Source of the DNA: Bacillota bacterium
Lineage (GTDB): Bacteria; Bacillota; Limnochordia; Limnochordales; ZCTH02-B6
Length of the DNA: 64,000 nucleotides
Direction: 5' to 3'
NCBI GenBank assembly: GCA_017656145.1
Contig: JACDOI010000002.1
Location: forward strand, 1-64,000
A model generated the notes under the pieces. The model was not told the DNA's origin and made no database searches. It saw only the letters and a program-made list of their open reading frames with translations. This document shows, piece after piece, positions 37,057 to 46,653 of the stretch. The number at the start of each line of letters is the position of its first letter. The first letter of the stretch is position 1. Position numbers and translations under genes: made by a program.

Positions 37057-37197
37057 TTGCGGCAGGCGCCCGGGTACCCGACGGCAGGCGAGGCCGGCTG
37101 TAACCACGGGTCGGGGCGGGCGCTCAGGGCCGGCCCGCCCCCGCTCAAACCGGAACCGATGCTGCTTTCGATGCCGTTTGATGCGGCCCCGGGCGAC

Positions 37198-37698
37198 TCA
37201 CTGAGCCGCCCTGGCGGCCGCCAATGCCTTGTCGTAATCGGGGTGATCGGTCACCTCCGGCACGTACTCGACGTAGGTGATCGTGTTGCTCGAATCGACC
37301 ACGAAGATGGCCCGGGCCAGCAGGCGCAACTCCTTGATGAGAACGCCGTAGTTTTGGCCGAACGACGCCTCCCGGTGGTCGGACAGCGTCTGCACGTTCT
37401 CGATACCTTCCGCGGCGCACCACCGCTTTTGGGCGAACGGCAAGTCCATGCTGATGACGAGCACCTTGACGTTCCCGAGCTTGGCCGCCTCCTCGTTGAA
37501 CCGCCGGGTCTCGGCGCTGCACACCCCGGTGTCCAGGGACGGCACCGAGGCGATGAGGCGCACGCCGGATGTGTCCTTCAAGGTCACCGTGGACATATCG
37601 TTGGCCACCACGGTAAAATCGGGAGCCTTCTGCCCCACTTCCACCGGCTTGCCCAAAAGCGTCACGGGATTGCCCCGCATGGTCACTTGCGGCATCAC
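37198..37698 (-). CDS. tpx: Thiol peroxidase (atypical 2-Cys peroxiredoxin)
   Basis: APDFTVVANDMSTVTL, SVPSLDTGVCSAETRRFN, SMDLPFAQKRWCAAEGI. Confidence 0.95.
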   Translation of the reverse strand: MMPQVTMRGNPVTLLGKPVEVGQKAPDFTVVANDMSTVTLKDTSGVRLIASVPSLDTGVCSAETRRFNEEAAKLGNVKVLVISMDLPFAQKRWCAAEGIENVQTLSDHREASFGQNYGVLIKELRLLARAIFVVDSSNTITYVEYVPEVTDHPDYDKALAAARAAQ

Positions 37699-37882
37699 GC
37701 ATTCCTCCCTGAACCGGTCGTTTGCCTAACCGACAGGCCCATGGTTTCCACGAGCGGCGGATTGAATCCTCCCCGTCGCCGTTCCGACCTCTTAGCGACA
37801 GCGGGCCGTTCCGCATGCGGAACGACGAGCAACCCGGCCACACAAACTGTCTTGAACGTGGCGCCAGCCATCGGCGTCCCGT

Positions 37883-38236
37883 TCACCTGAGCAAGTCCCG
37901 GTAGGCTTCCGGATCGAAGCCCACCACCGCGCGATGTCCCCGGACAGCAACGGGTCGTCGCCACAGGCCAGGCTCCCGGGCCAGAAGCCGCGTCCACTCT
38001 TCATCCGAAAGATCTCGGCCTTCCAGGTCCATTTCCCGGAACCGGCGGCTGCGGGTCGAAACGAGATCCCGCACGCCTCCCGGCAAGAGGCTCGCCAGCT
38101 TGCGGATTTCGTCCTCGGCCGGCAGATCGGCGAAATAGCGGCGCTCGGTCACCTGGGCACCGAGCTCGCCCAGAAACCGCCGGGCCCGGCGGCACGTCGT
38201 GCACTTCGGGTAGTAGTAAAGGGTAACGTCTGGCAC
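37883..38236 (-). CDS. ArsC/Spx family glutaredoxin-like protein
   Basis: VTLYYYPKCTTCRRARRFL CxxC motif; LWRRPVAVRGHRAVVGF; GTG start 38236. Confidence 0.85.
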   Translation of the reverse strand: MPDVTLYYYPKCTTCRRARRFLGELGAQVTERRYFADLPAEDEIRKLASLLPGGVRDLVSTRSRRFREMDLEGRDLSDEEWTRLLAREPGLWRRPVAVRGHRAVVGFDPEAYRDLLR

Positions 38237-38521
38237 ACCGGCTCCTCCTCTCACGCCGAAACGAGCGCCCGGCAATCGCCCCCTGGGCCTCGGCCGGTTC
38301 TTTCCCGCCGCGCGGGCGGGATTCCTGCCACGCCAACAGCAACTGGCTCAGTGTGCGGTCAATATCCACAGGTGTCCTGACGGGCTTGCCGCGAGCAGGC
38401 GCGACGGTGTCGTTTCTGCCAATTTGTTGTTTTTCGACTTTATCACAGAGAGGAAAACGGGTTGTCTTGTCAAATAGTATCTTGTTACTCGTCTGCTGTC
38501 TTCTGGGGGGAGGTGGGTGAG

Positions 38522-39589
38522 TTGCCGCGCGCACCCGGGCGGCTGCGGGAGCCTTTTCCGGCTCTTCAGCAAGCGTTTTCGGCGATGGTAGACGTAACCA
38601 AGTCCCTGCTGCGCCCGCTAAACCTCAGCTCGGTCCTGGAGCAGATCCTGACTCAGGTGCACAACTTGTTCGGCTATGAGATTTGCTGCATTCTGCTGGC
38701 CGATGAGAATAAAAAAGAGCTCTACATCGCCGCGCAGCGGGGTTACGATCCGTCTATCGCCAAAGGACTCCGTCTTCCCATGGAAGGAAACCGGGGCATC
38801 GTCAGCCGGGCGGCGGCCAGCCGGATCCCGCACTATGCCCCCGACGTGTCCAAAAACCCTCATTACATCGCGGCGAGCCCGGGGGTTCGGTCCGAGTTCG
38901 CGGTCCCCTTGGTCCTGGACGATGAGGTCATCGGCGTGCTCGACGTGGAAAGCCGGGAGCCAGACGCCTTCCCGCGGGAAATCCGGAAAGTGCTGGAGGC
39001 CTTTGCTGCCTTGGCAGCCCTGGCCATTTACCGAGCCCAGCGCCACGAGGAACTCGAGCAGCTGGCGCTGACCGACGGTCTGACCGGGCTGGCCAACAGC
39101 CGAGCTTTCTGGGAAGCCTTGCATCGGGAAATCGCCCGGGCCAAGCGGTTCAACCAGGCACTGACGTTGCTGGTGCTGGAAATCGACAACTTCAAGCGAG
39201 TCAACGATTCTCACGGGCACCTCAAAGGGGATGAAGCCCTGCGCGCGGTGGGCCGCGTCCTGGGGGTCACCTGTCGGGCGATGGACATCGCCGCGCGGGT
39301 GGGCGGTGATGAGTTTGCCGTCATCTTCCCCCAAACAGGCAAGCCTGAGGCGCTCATGGCTGCCAAACGAATCCACCGGGAAGTCAAAGACATCAACCTC
39401 GGCCCCCGGATCCGCCTGACCGCGAGCTTAGGGCTGGCGGCCTTCCCCGAGGACGGCGGCAACCCGAGCGCCCTGTTTGCCGCCGCCGACTGGGCCATGT
39501 ACCGCATCAAAAACCAGGGCGGCGACGGTGTAGCCTGGGTGCCCCCGCCGCCGGCTGAACCGGTTCGTTCGGCCGATGTCCCGTTTTGA
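38522..39589 (+). CDS. GAF-GGDEF diguanylate cyclase
   Basis: GAF-like N-terminus (GYDPSIAKGLRLPMEGNRGIVSRAA...) and VGGDEFAVIFP active site. Confidence 0.92.
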   Translation: MPRAPGRLREPFPALQQAFSAMVDVTKSLLRPLNLSSVLEQILTQVHNLFGYEICCILLADENKKELYIAAQRGYDPSIAKGLRLPMEGNRGIVSRAAASRIPHYAPDVSKNPHYIAASPGVRSEFAVPLVLDDEVIGVLDVESREPDAFPREIRKVLEAFAALAALAIYRAQRHEELEQLALTDGLTGLANSRAFWEALHREIARAKRFNQALTLLVLEIDNFKRVNDSHGHLKGDEALRAVGRVLGVTCRAMDIAARVGGDEFAVIFPQTGKPEALMAAKRIHREVKDINLGPRIRLTASLGLAAFPEDGGNPSALFAAADWAMYRIKNQGGDGVAWVPPPPAEPVRSADVPF

Positions 39590-39626
39590 CCCCGCGCACC
39601 CGTCATGGCGGCTGGGCACCCTTCGC

Positions 39627-40175
39627 TCAGCCGGTCACCCGCCGATACCGGCGCCGGTGGTACACGAGCGGTTCTGCTGCCGAGAAATCCAGCGACACGA
39701 TTTCGCCCACAAAAAGGACGTGGTCGCCGCCGTCGTACCGGTGGCGAGTTCGGCACTCGACGCGGGCCCACGCGTCCTTGAGCAACGGCGCCCCCGTCTC
39801 TCCGAAGGTGTACTCCAGGCCGGCAAACCGGTCCGGTTCGGGACCGGCAAACCGGGCGGACAGCTCTTCCTGCCCGGCCGCCAGGGCATTGACGGCGAAC
39901 CCTGGCGCGGCCTCGAAGTGCGGCAGGCTGCCCGCCTGCCGGGCTAAGGTGAACAACACCAGCGGCGGATTCAAGGATAGAGGGTCAAACGAACTGGCTG
40001 TAAATCCCCGGGGCTGGCCGTCGATGCCGCGGCATGTGATGACGGCCACGGCCGCAGGCCAATTCGAAAACAGTTCTTTAAACTGGGCCGGGTCGATGGT
40101 CACGGGCCCCTTCGCCTCCTCCGGCCACCGCGGGCGGCCAATCTTTTGGGCGGGCGCTTCCGGCGCAAACTCCAC
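39627..40175 (-). CDS. Flavin reductase-like FMN-binding protein
   Basis: FTASSFDPLSLNPPLVLFTLARQAGSLP...FAVNALAAGQEELSARFA; HVLFVGEIVSLD. Confidence 0.9.
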   Translation of the reverse strand: MEFAPEAPAQKIGRPRWPEEAKGPVTIDPAQFKELFSNWPAAVAVITCRGIDGQPRGFTASSFDPLSLNPPLVLFTLARQAGSLPHFEAAPGFAVNALAAGQEELSARFAGPEPDRFAGLEYTFGETGAPLLKDAWARVECRTRHRYDGGDHVLFVGEIVSLDFSAAEPLVYHRRRYRRVTG

Positions 40176-40295
40176 TCTCTAATTTGCCGGTCACGGCCGT
40201 TCCCCTCCTGATCCCGTTTCCAGACCACACCGGATCCGTCATTTTCTTCTCCCTTTTCTTTATCCTGCCGGGTGATGCGCCATCGGTTGGTATGC

Positions 40296-40349
40296 TTGAC
40301 GGCGGACGAGCGGGCAGCGTACACTGAACATAGTCAAACAAGTCTTTGA
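40296..40349 (+). promoter_or_regulatory. cadC promoter/operator
   Basis: TTGACG - 18 bp - TACACT followed by inverted repeat TCAAACAAGTCTTTGA (40334-40349), resembling known CadC-type operators. Confidence 0.65.
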
Positions 40350-40401
40350 ATGATGAGCGGCCCGAACTGCGCTTGGCGACAGCAACGAGCATGGAGGAGG
40401 G

Positions 40402-40875
40402 ATGCGCGTCGTGGCCCTTCAGCACAATCCAGCCAGCCCCCGGGCGGGTCGCCGCTTGGCGGCGCCCGTATGCCAGGTCGAGTCGATCAACGAAATGCTG
40501 GTGGAGCAGCTGCGGCCCGGGGCGGACCGGGCCGCAGCTGCCGCCCCGCTGTTTAAGGCCGTGGCCGACGACGCCCGGGCCCGCATCGTCTGGGCCCTCA
40601 GCCGGGCCGAACTGTGCGTCTGCGATGTGGCGGCCCTCATCGGCACTAGCGTCGCCGCGGCGTCCTACCACCTGCGGTTGCTGCACCGGCTCGGCGCGGT
40701 GCAGTATCGGCGGGACGGCAAAATGGTCTATTACCGGCTGGCCGATCCTCGTCTGGGCCGGATCGTCGAGGCGGCGGCCGGCCTATCGACGGGCCCACCC
40801 GTTGCGAATGCAGCCAACCCGCCGGCAAGATCGTCGCCGGAACGCGCGCGGGCGAAAGCGGTGACGATACGATGA
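40402..40875 (+). CDS. cadC: ArsR/SmtB (CadC-type) metal-responsive repressor
   Basis: LFKAVADDARARIVWALSRAELCVCDVAALIGTSVAAASYHLRLLHRLGAVQYRRDGKMVYYRLAD; ELCVCD metal-site motif. Confidence 0.88.
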   Translation: MRVVALQHNPASPRAGRRLAAPVCQVESINEMLVEQLRPGADRAAAAAPLFKAVADDARARIVWALSRAELCVCDVAALIGTSVAAASYHLRLLHRLGAVQYRRDGKMVYYRLADPRLGRIVEAAAGLSTGPPVANAANPPARSSPERARAKAVTIR

Positions 40876-43049
40876 TCCAGGTCTATCGCGTCGAAGGCAT
40901 CACCTGCCTCGACTGCGCCGCCCGGTTTGAGCGGGCCGTGGCAAGCCTTCCGGGCGTGTCCCGGGCTGTCCTCAACCCCATGGCCGGCCGGCTGGTGGTC
41001 GAAGGCGAGCACCGGCTTTCGGACATCCAGTCAGCGGCCCGCACCGAAGGCTATGTCATCACGCCCGCCCAAGACGGCCCCGCGGTTGCGACACGCGACG
41101 GCAAACCGGCCCGGGTCAACTGGCCCTTGGCGCGGATTGCGGTGTCCAGCGTGGCGTTGGCGGGCAGCATCGGCGCCCTGTTGACCGGGATAGGAGAACC
41201 TTACGCGCGCATCCTGTATGCCGTCGCCATCGTCGCAGGAGCTTGGGGAAACGTTCGCCGGGCCGTGCTGTCGCTTTCCCGGCTGCGGTTCAACACGAGC
41301 GTGCTGATGACTTCGGCCGTCATCGGCGCTGTGGCCATCGGCGAATGGACCGAAGCCGCGCTCGTCGCGTTGTTATTCGGCGTTTCGGAGGCGCTGGAAT
41401 CCTGGACGATGCAGCGGGCCCGGCGATCCCTGCAGCAGCTGGTGGACTTGACGCCCAAAACAGCCCGGGTGCTGACCGAAGAGGGCGAGACCGAACGCCC
41501 GGTGGAACGAGTTGAGATCGGTGACATCCTGACCATCCGCCCGGGCGAACGCATCGCGCTGGACGGCGTCGTCCTCAAGGGAAGCGCATCCGTAGACGAG
41601 GCACCCATCACCGGTGAATCGATGCCCGTCCCCAAGTCCGCTGGGGAACCGGTGTACGCGGGAACGTTTTGTCTCGACGGCCACCTGACCGTGCGGGTAA
41701 CCAAGCCGGCAGCGGGCACAACCATCGCCCGCATCATTCAGCTGGTGGAAGAGGCCCAGAGCCGCCGGGCACAGGCGCAAGCGTTCGTCGATCGGTTCGC
41801 GGCCTACTACACCCCGGCAGTCATGGCCGCGGCGGCGCTGGTGGCCATCATCCCGCCCGTCATATGGGGCGGTCCGTGGGGAACGTGGGTCTACCGGGGT
41901 CTCGCGCTGCTGGTGGTGGCGTGCCCGTGCGCGCTGGTGGTGTCCACTCCCGTTTCCATCGTCAGTGCCATCAGCGCTGCGGCCCGCCACGGCGTACTGA
42001 TCAAGGGAGGCATCCACCTGGAGCAGTTGGGCCGTCTCACGGCTGTCGCGTTCGACAAGACAGGCACCCTCACCGCCGGAAAGCCTGTCATCACCGACGT
42101 CGTGCCGGTAGGTTCGGCCCGGGCCGAAGACGTTCTGGCCGCGGCCGCCGCTTTGGAGTCGCATGCCAGCCACCCCCTGGCCGCGGCCGTCGTAGAAGCC
42201 GCGCGGGCCAGGGGAATTCGGCCGTCTCCGGTCGACGATTTCCGGAACATCCCGGGCCTTGGCGTTCAGGGCACGGTGGGCGGGCAAACGCGGCTGACCG
42301 GCAGCCCCCGGCTGTTGGCCCAGCGCGGCCTTTGGACGCCCGAAACGGCCCGCCTGGCAGCCGAGCTTGAGGAGCAAGGCAAAACGGTCATCGCCGTGGC
42401 CGCCGGCTCACGGCCGTTAGGCCTGTTGGCCGCGGAGGACCGGATGAGGGACGAAGCGCCGGCAGCAGTCGCCGCGCTGCGGCAGGCGGGCATCCGACGC
42501 ATCATCGTATTGACTGGCGACAATGAGCGGGCCGCCCGAAGAGTGGCCGCCCTGACCGGCGCGGACGATGTCCGAGCGGGCCTTTTGCCGGAGGATAAAG
42601 TGGCGGCGGTTCGTGAGCTTTTGGCTGGAAACCGCGTCGCGATGGTCGGCGACGGAATCAACGACGCGCCGGCTTTGGCCGCCGCCACCGTCGGCATCGC
42701 CATGGGCGGCGCGGGCACGGACACGGCGCTGGAGACAGCCGACGTTGTGCTGATGAGCGACGACCTGGGCAAGCTCCCATTTCTGGTCAGGCTCAGCAAG
42801 GCGACCGTCGGCACCATTCGGCAAAACATCGCAATATCGTTGGCCATTAAGGCCGCCGCGGTGCTGCTGGCGTTCTCCGGCTGGCTCACGCTCTGGCTTG
42901 CCATCACGGCCGACATGGGTGCCTCTCTTCTGGTGACGGTCAACGGCATGCGCCTCCTGCGCTTCCGGCCTTCCTTGACCAAGTCAACAGGGGCACTGGC
43001 TGCCGGCCCTTCCCGGCCGGGACTGCCCGAATCCGGGCAAACTGCGTGA
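40872..43049 (+). CDS. cadA: Cd/Zn/Co-type heavy-metal translocating P-type ATPase
   Basis: HMA GITCLDCAARFERAV; CPC in VVACPCALVVSTP; DKTGTLT; GDGINDAPAL. Confidence 0.94.
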   Translation: MIQVYRVEGITCLDCAARFERAVASLPGVSRAVLNPMAGRLVVEGEHRLSDIQSAARTEGYVITPAQDGPAVATRDGKPARVNWPLARIAVSSVALAGSIGALLTGIGEPYARILYAVAIVAGAWGNVRRAVLSLSRLRFNTSVLMTSAVIGAVAIGEWTEAALVALLFGVSEALESWTMQRARRSLQQLVDLTPKTARVLTEEGETERPVERVEIGDILTIRPGERIALDGVVLKGSASVDEAPITGESMPVPKSAGEPVYAGTFCLDGHLTVRVTKPAAGTTIARIIQLVEEAQSRRAQAQAFVDRFAAYYTPAVMAAAALVAIIPPVIWGGPWGTWVYRGLALLVVACPCALVVSTPVSIVSAISAAARHGVLIKGGIHLEQLGRLTAVAFDKTGTLTAGKPVITDVVPVGSARAEDVLAAAAALESHASHPLAAAVVEAARARGIRPSPVDDFRNIPGLGVQGTVGGQTRLTGSPRLLAQRGLWTPETARLAAELEEQGKTVIAVAAGSRPLGLLAAEDRMRDEAPAAVAALRQAGIRRIIVLTGDNERAARRVAALTGADDVRAGLLPEDKVAAVRELLAGNRVAMVGDGINDAPALAAATVGIAMGGAGTDTALETADVVLMSDDLGKLPFLVRLSKATVGTIRQNIAISLAIKAAAVLLAFSGWLTLWLAITADMGASLLVTVNGMRLLRFRPSLTKSTGALAAGPSRPGLPESGQTA

Positions 43050-43111
43050 CCTCCCGGTGCGGGCGCGGTGAGCCGTTGGCGACTTGTGCAAACCGCCAGC
43101 CGCCGGCATCC

Positions 43112-43139
43112 TTAACGTTGGGGCATTAACGCTGGGGCA
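43112..43139. repeat. Tandem 14-bp direct repeat (2 copies, 1 mismatch)
   Basis: TTAACGTTGGGGCA / TTAACGCTGGGGCA; spans the HD-GYP stop codon. Confidence 0.7.
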
Positions 43140-44664
43140 ACTCCCGGAGCCACGCCGCAGGCCCGGTCAGCCGGCGGGCTTGCCCGGTGGGCCCGTCGGT
43201 GGTCAAGCGGGCCCATATCGCCACGCATTCGGGATCGAACTGGGTTCCCGCGTTGCGGAGGATGTACTCCCGAGCCTGCTGGTGAGACCACGGCTCCCGG
43301 TACGCTCGCCGGGACGTCAGCGCGTCGTACACGTCGGCGATGGCCAAAATCCGGGCCAGGAGGGGAATCTGCCGGCCCCGCAAGCCGTCGGGATACCCGG
43401 TTCCGTCCCACCGCTCGTGATGGTGGCGGATGATGGCCAGTTCATCGGGCAAAAAGCCCAGCCGGCTGCACATCTCGTAGCCCGCCACCGGGTGCTCTTC
43501 AATGATTTTCTGCTCTTCAGGGGTCAGCGGGCCGGGCTTGTTGAGGATGTGGTCGGGTACCTTCAGCTTTCCCACATCGTGCACCAACCCGCCGTGCACC
43601 AACGCCACCAGCTGGTCGCTCGACAACCCCATGGCCTCGCCCAACTGCAGCGCCGCCTGCGCGACCCGGTAGCTGTGGCCGGCGGTATACGGGTCCCGGA
43701 CTTCGGTGGCCACCACCAGCGCGCGGACGCTCCCCGCCAGGCCCGTATCGAGCTGCCGCAGCGGATCGGACCGGAACAGCTCGTAGACAGCCTCAGCCAA
43801 CGTACCGCCCTGGGAGTACAAGCGCAGCACGCCCCAGCTCATCACCCCCACCGCGGCCAACAACAAGTAATGGTACGACCACCAGCTGACTCGCCAAAGC
43901 TCACCCCGGACGATGATCCATTCCGCCACCGCCAGCCACCCAGAGGCAAAGACGACTGCCAGAGGAAAATGAAGGCCCGTGGCGACGTACGTCCGCCAGT
44001 AGCGGTTCCCGCTTGCGGCCAACAGCCCGATGGTCGCGACCGCAACGGCCCATTGAAACCGGGGCTGGGCCAACGGGACCGCGTCCCACAGGTGCGGCCA
44101 TCCGAGGCTGGCGGCCACCGTGACGACGAGCACCCCCGCCCACGCGGGCACCAGCCACGCTCGGGCCGCGGACAACTGTTGCAACAGCGGCGACGAGGTG
44201 GAAGCCGACGACAGGGCCATCCAAAGGGCGGTCAGCAAGAGGCTGACTGAGGAACTGGCACCCGGCAATGCGTTGGCCTCAAGCAGAAAGCCGGGCGTGG
44301 CCAGCCCGTGCAGGGCGAACATGAACCCCAGCGACATGAAGCCCAGCGCCAGCAACATGATCTGCAGGTTGCGCTGGCGGCGGGCTGCCATCCCCACTGC
44401 GGTGGCCACTCCACCGGCAGCCAGGGATGTCACCGACACGATTACAAAATGATACAACGATGCCGGGATGAGCGGATCCAGATCCGGGCGTCGCTGGAGG
44501 TACTCGAATGCCAAAAACGGCGCCAGGCACGTTAGGAGCACCAACCCGGCAGTCCACAGCCGCCTCGGACGCACCGTTCCGCTCACCGCCTTCCTGATCG
44601 GCTCCACACCCCGCCCTACTGTTTCGTGCACATTTCCACAGTTTTGCATTCGCATGAAACCCAT
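43126..44664 (-). CDS. Membrane-anchored HD-GYP domain phosphodiesterase
   Basis: Multi-TM N-terminus; VHDVGKLKVPDHILNKPGPLTPEE and HHERWDGTGYPDGLRG. Confidence 0.92.
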   Translation of the reverse strand: MGFMRMQNCGNVHETVGRGVEPIRKAVSGTVRPRRLWTAGLVLLTCLAPFLAFEYLQRRPDLDPLIPASLYHFVIVSVTSLAAGGVATAVGMAARRQRNLQIMLLALGFMSLGFMFALHGLATPGFLLEANALPGASSSVSLLLTALWMALSSASTSSPLLQQLSAARAWLVPAWAGVLVVTVAASLGWPHLWDAVPLAQPRFQWAVAVATIGLLAASGNRYWRTYVATGLHFPLAVVFASGWLAVAEWIIVRGELWRVSWWSYHYLLLAAVGVMSWGVLRLYSQGGTLAEAVYELFRSDPLRQLDTGLAGSVRALVVATEVRDPYTAGHSYRVAQAALQLGEAMGLSSDQLVALVHGGLVHDVGKLKVPDHILNKPGPLTPEEQKIIEEHPVAGYEMCSRLGFLPDELAIIRHHHERWDGTGYPDGLRGRQIPLLARILAIADVYDALTSRRAYREPWSHQQAREYILRNAGTQFDPECVAIWARLTTDGPTGQARRLTGPAAWLRELPQR

Positions 44665-44790
44665 GTTTTTCCTTCACCAGATCCGCTTCCTGGAAACCCC
44701 GGCTCCGTCCCCGCCGGCTCCGTCCCCGCATAGCATAGGAAGCCGGGCGTACCGGCGACCACGACACGGGGAAGACGGGGGAAACCGGCC

Positions 44791-46653
44791 ATGTGCGGCA
44801 TCGCAGGGTGGATTGATTGGGATCGGGATGTGCGTCGGGAGGCGCCGGTGGTGGCGGCCATGGGCGAAGTCCAGGCCTCACGAGGACCGGACGCCAGCGG
44901 CCTGTGGATCGGGCCGACCGCCGGCCTGGCCCACCGCCGCCTGATCGTCGTCGATCCCGAGGGCGGCGACCAGCCCATGACGTTTCGCCGCGGGCGCGAA
45001 ACGTACGTCATCGTCTACAACGGCGAATTGTACAACGGCCCCGAAGTCCGGCGGGAACTCAAACTGTGCGGGTACTCATTCCGGGGTCACTGTGACACCG
45101 AACTGGTGCTCCTGGCCTATGCCCAGTGGGGTCCAGCCTGCCTGAACCGCCTAAACGGCATGTTCGCTTTTGCCATCTGGGAAGACCACAACCAGCGGCT
45201 GTTTCTCGCCCGGGACCGCCTCGGGGTGAAACCGCTGTTCTTCGCGCCCCTAGCCCGCGGCTTTTTGTTCGCTTCGGAAATCAAGGGCCTGTTGGCCCAC
45301 CCGGACATTCGCCCGGAGGTGGACGCAGAAGGCTTGGCGGAAGTGTTCGCGCTAGGGCCCGCCCGCACGCCGGGACATGGAGTGTTCCGGGGTATCCGCG
45401 AGCTCAAGCCGGGCCAGTGGATGCACGTGGAGCGCCAGGGCATGCGCGTGGAAACGTACTGGCGCCTGGAGAGCCGACCGCACGCTGATGATCCCGGCAG
45501 CACCGTGGCCACGGTGCGAGAACTGCTCTCGGATGCGGTCGGCCGTCAGCTGGTGGCCGACGTCCCGGTATGCACCCTCCTCTCAGGCGGCGTAGACTCC
45601 AGCGCCCTGACCGCCCTGGCCGCCCGAAGCGGCGTCCCGGCCGGGGAGGCGCGCTTAGGCTCCGATCGGCCCGTCGACACCTGGTCGGTCACGTATCGGG
45701 ACAACGATCGCTATTTTCGAGCCAGTGACCTGCAGCCGGCCGACGACGGCCCGTGGATCCGGCTGGTCTCCGAGCATCTCGGCACGCGGCACCACACGGT
45801 CGTTATCGACCAGCAGGACCTCGCGGGCGGATTGGTGCAGGCTACCCTCGCCCGGGATCTGCCCGGCATGGCCGACATTGACGCCTCGCTCTACCTGTTT
45901 TGCCGGGAGATTCGCCGGGAGTTCACCGTGGCATTGTCCGGCGAATGCGCTGACGAGATCTTCGGAGGCTACCCGTGGTTTCGCAACGCCGCCGGCGACT
46001 CAAGCGAGGCGTTCCCCTGGTCCCGCCAGCTCTCGGTGCGGGAGGAGATTCTCTCCCCGGCGGTGCGGGAAGTTGTCCGGCCCCGGGAGTACGTCCGCCA
46101 ACGGTTGTCCGAAGCGCTTGAGGAAGTGCCCCGCCTGGAGGGCGAAGACGAATCGGCCCGGCGCATCCGGGAGCTGTTTTACCTCAACATCACCCGCTGG
46201 ATGCCGACATTGCTCGATCGCAAAGACCGGATGAGCATGGCGGTGGGATTGGAGGTCCGCGTTCCTTACTGCGACCACCGGCTTGTGGAATACGTCTGGA
46301 ACGTGCCGTGGGAGATGAAGTGCGCCCGAGGGCGGGAGAAAGGGCTCTTGCGCCAAGCCATGGCAGGATTGTTGCCCGAGGAGGTTCTGTGGCGCAAAAA
46401 GAGCCCTTACCCGAAGACGTACCATCCGGCTTATGGGTCCGCGGTCCGCGATAAGCTCACCGCGATCCTCGCCGATCCCGACTCACCGTTGAACCCGCTC
46501 ATCCACCGGCCCGCGGTGGAGCGAATGCTTTCGGCCGGGCCCGAGATGAACCTGCCATGGTTCGGTCAATTGATGAACGCGACGCAACTTTGGGCCTACC
46601 TCGTCCAGGTCGACACGTGGCTACGGCGATACCGGATTCGGATCCGGATCTGA
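44791..46653 (+). CDS. asnB: Asparagine synthase (glutamine-hydrolyzing)
   Basis: MCGIAGW class II GATase N-terminus; LLSGGVDSSALTALAARSG PP-loop; SGECADEIFGGYPWF. Confidence 0.94.
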   Translation: MCGIAGWIDWDRDVRREAPVVAAMGEVQASRGPDASGLWIGPTAGLAHRRLIVVDPEGGDQPMTFRRGRETYVIVYNGELYNGPEVRRELKLCGYSFRGHCDTELVLLAYAQWGPACLNRLNGMFAFAIWEDHNQRLFLARDRLGVKPLFFAPLARGFLFASEIKGLLAHPDIRPEVDAEGLAEVFALGPARTPGHGVFRGIRELKPGQWMHVERQGMRVETYWRLESRPHADDPGSTVATVRELLSDAVGRQLVADVPVCTLLSGGVDSSALTALAARSGVPAGEARLGSDRPVDTWSVTYRDNDRYFRASDLQPADDGPWIRLVSEHLGTRHHTVVIDQQDLAGGLVQATLARDLPGMADIDASLYLFCREIRREFTVALSGECADEIFGGYPWFRNAAGDSSEAFPWSRQLSVREEILSPAVREVVRPREYVRQRLSEALEEVPRLEGEDESARRIRELFYLNITRWMPTLLDRKDRMSMAVGLEVRVPYCDHRLVEYVWNVPWEMKCARGREKGLLRQAMAGLLPEEVLWRKKSPYPKTYHPAYGSAVRDKLTAILADPDSPLNPLIHRPAVERMLSAGPEMNLPWFGQLMNATQLWAYLVQVDTWLRRYRIRIRI

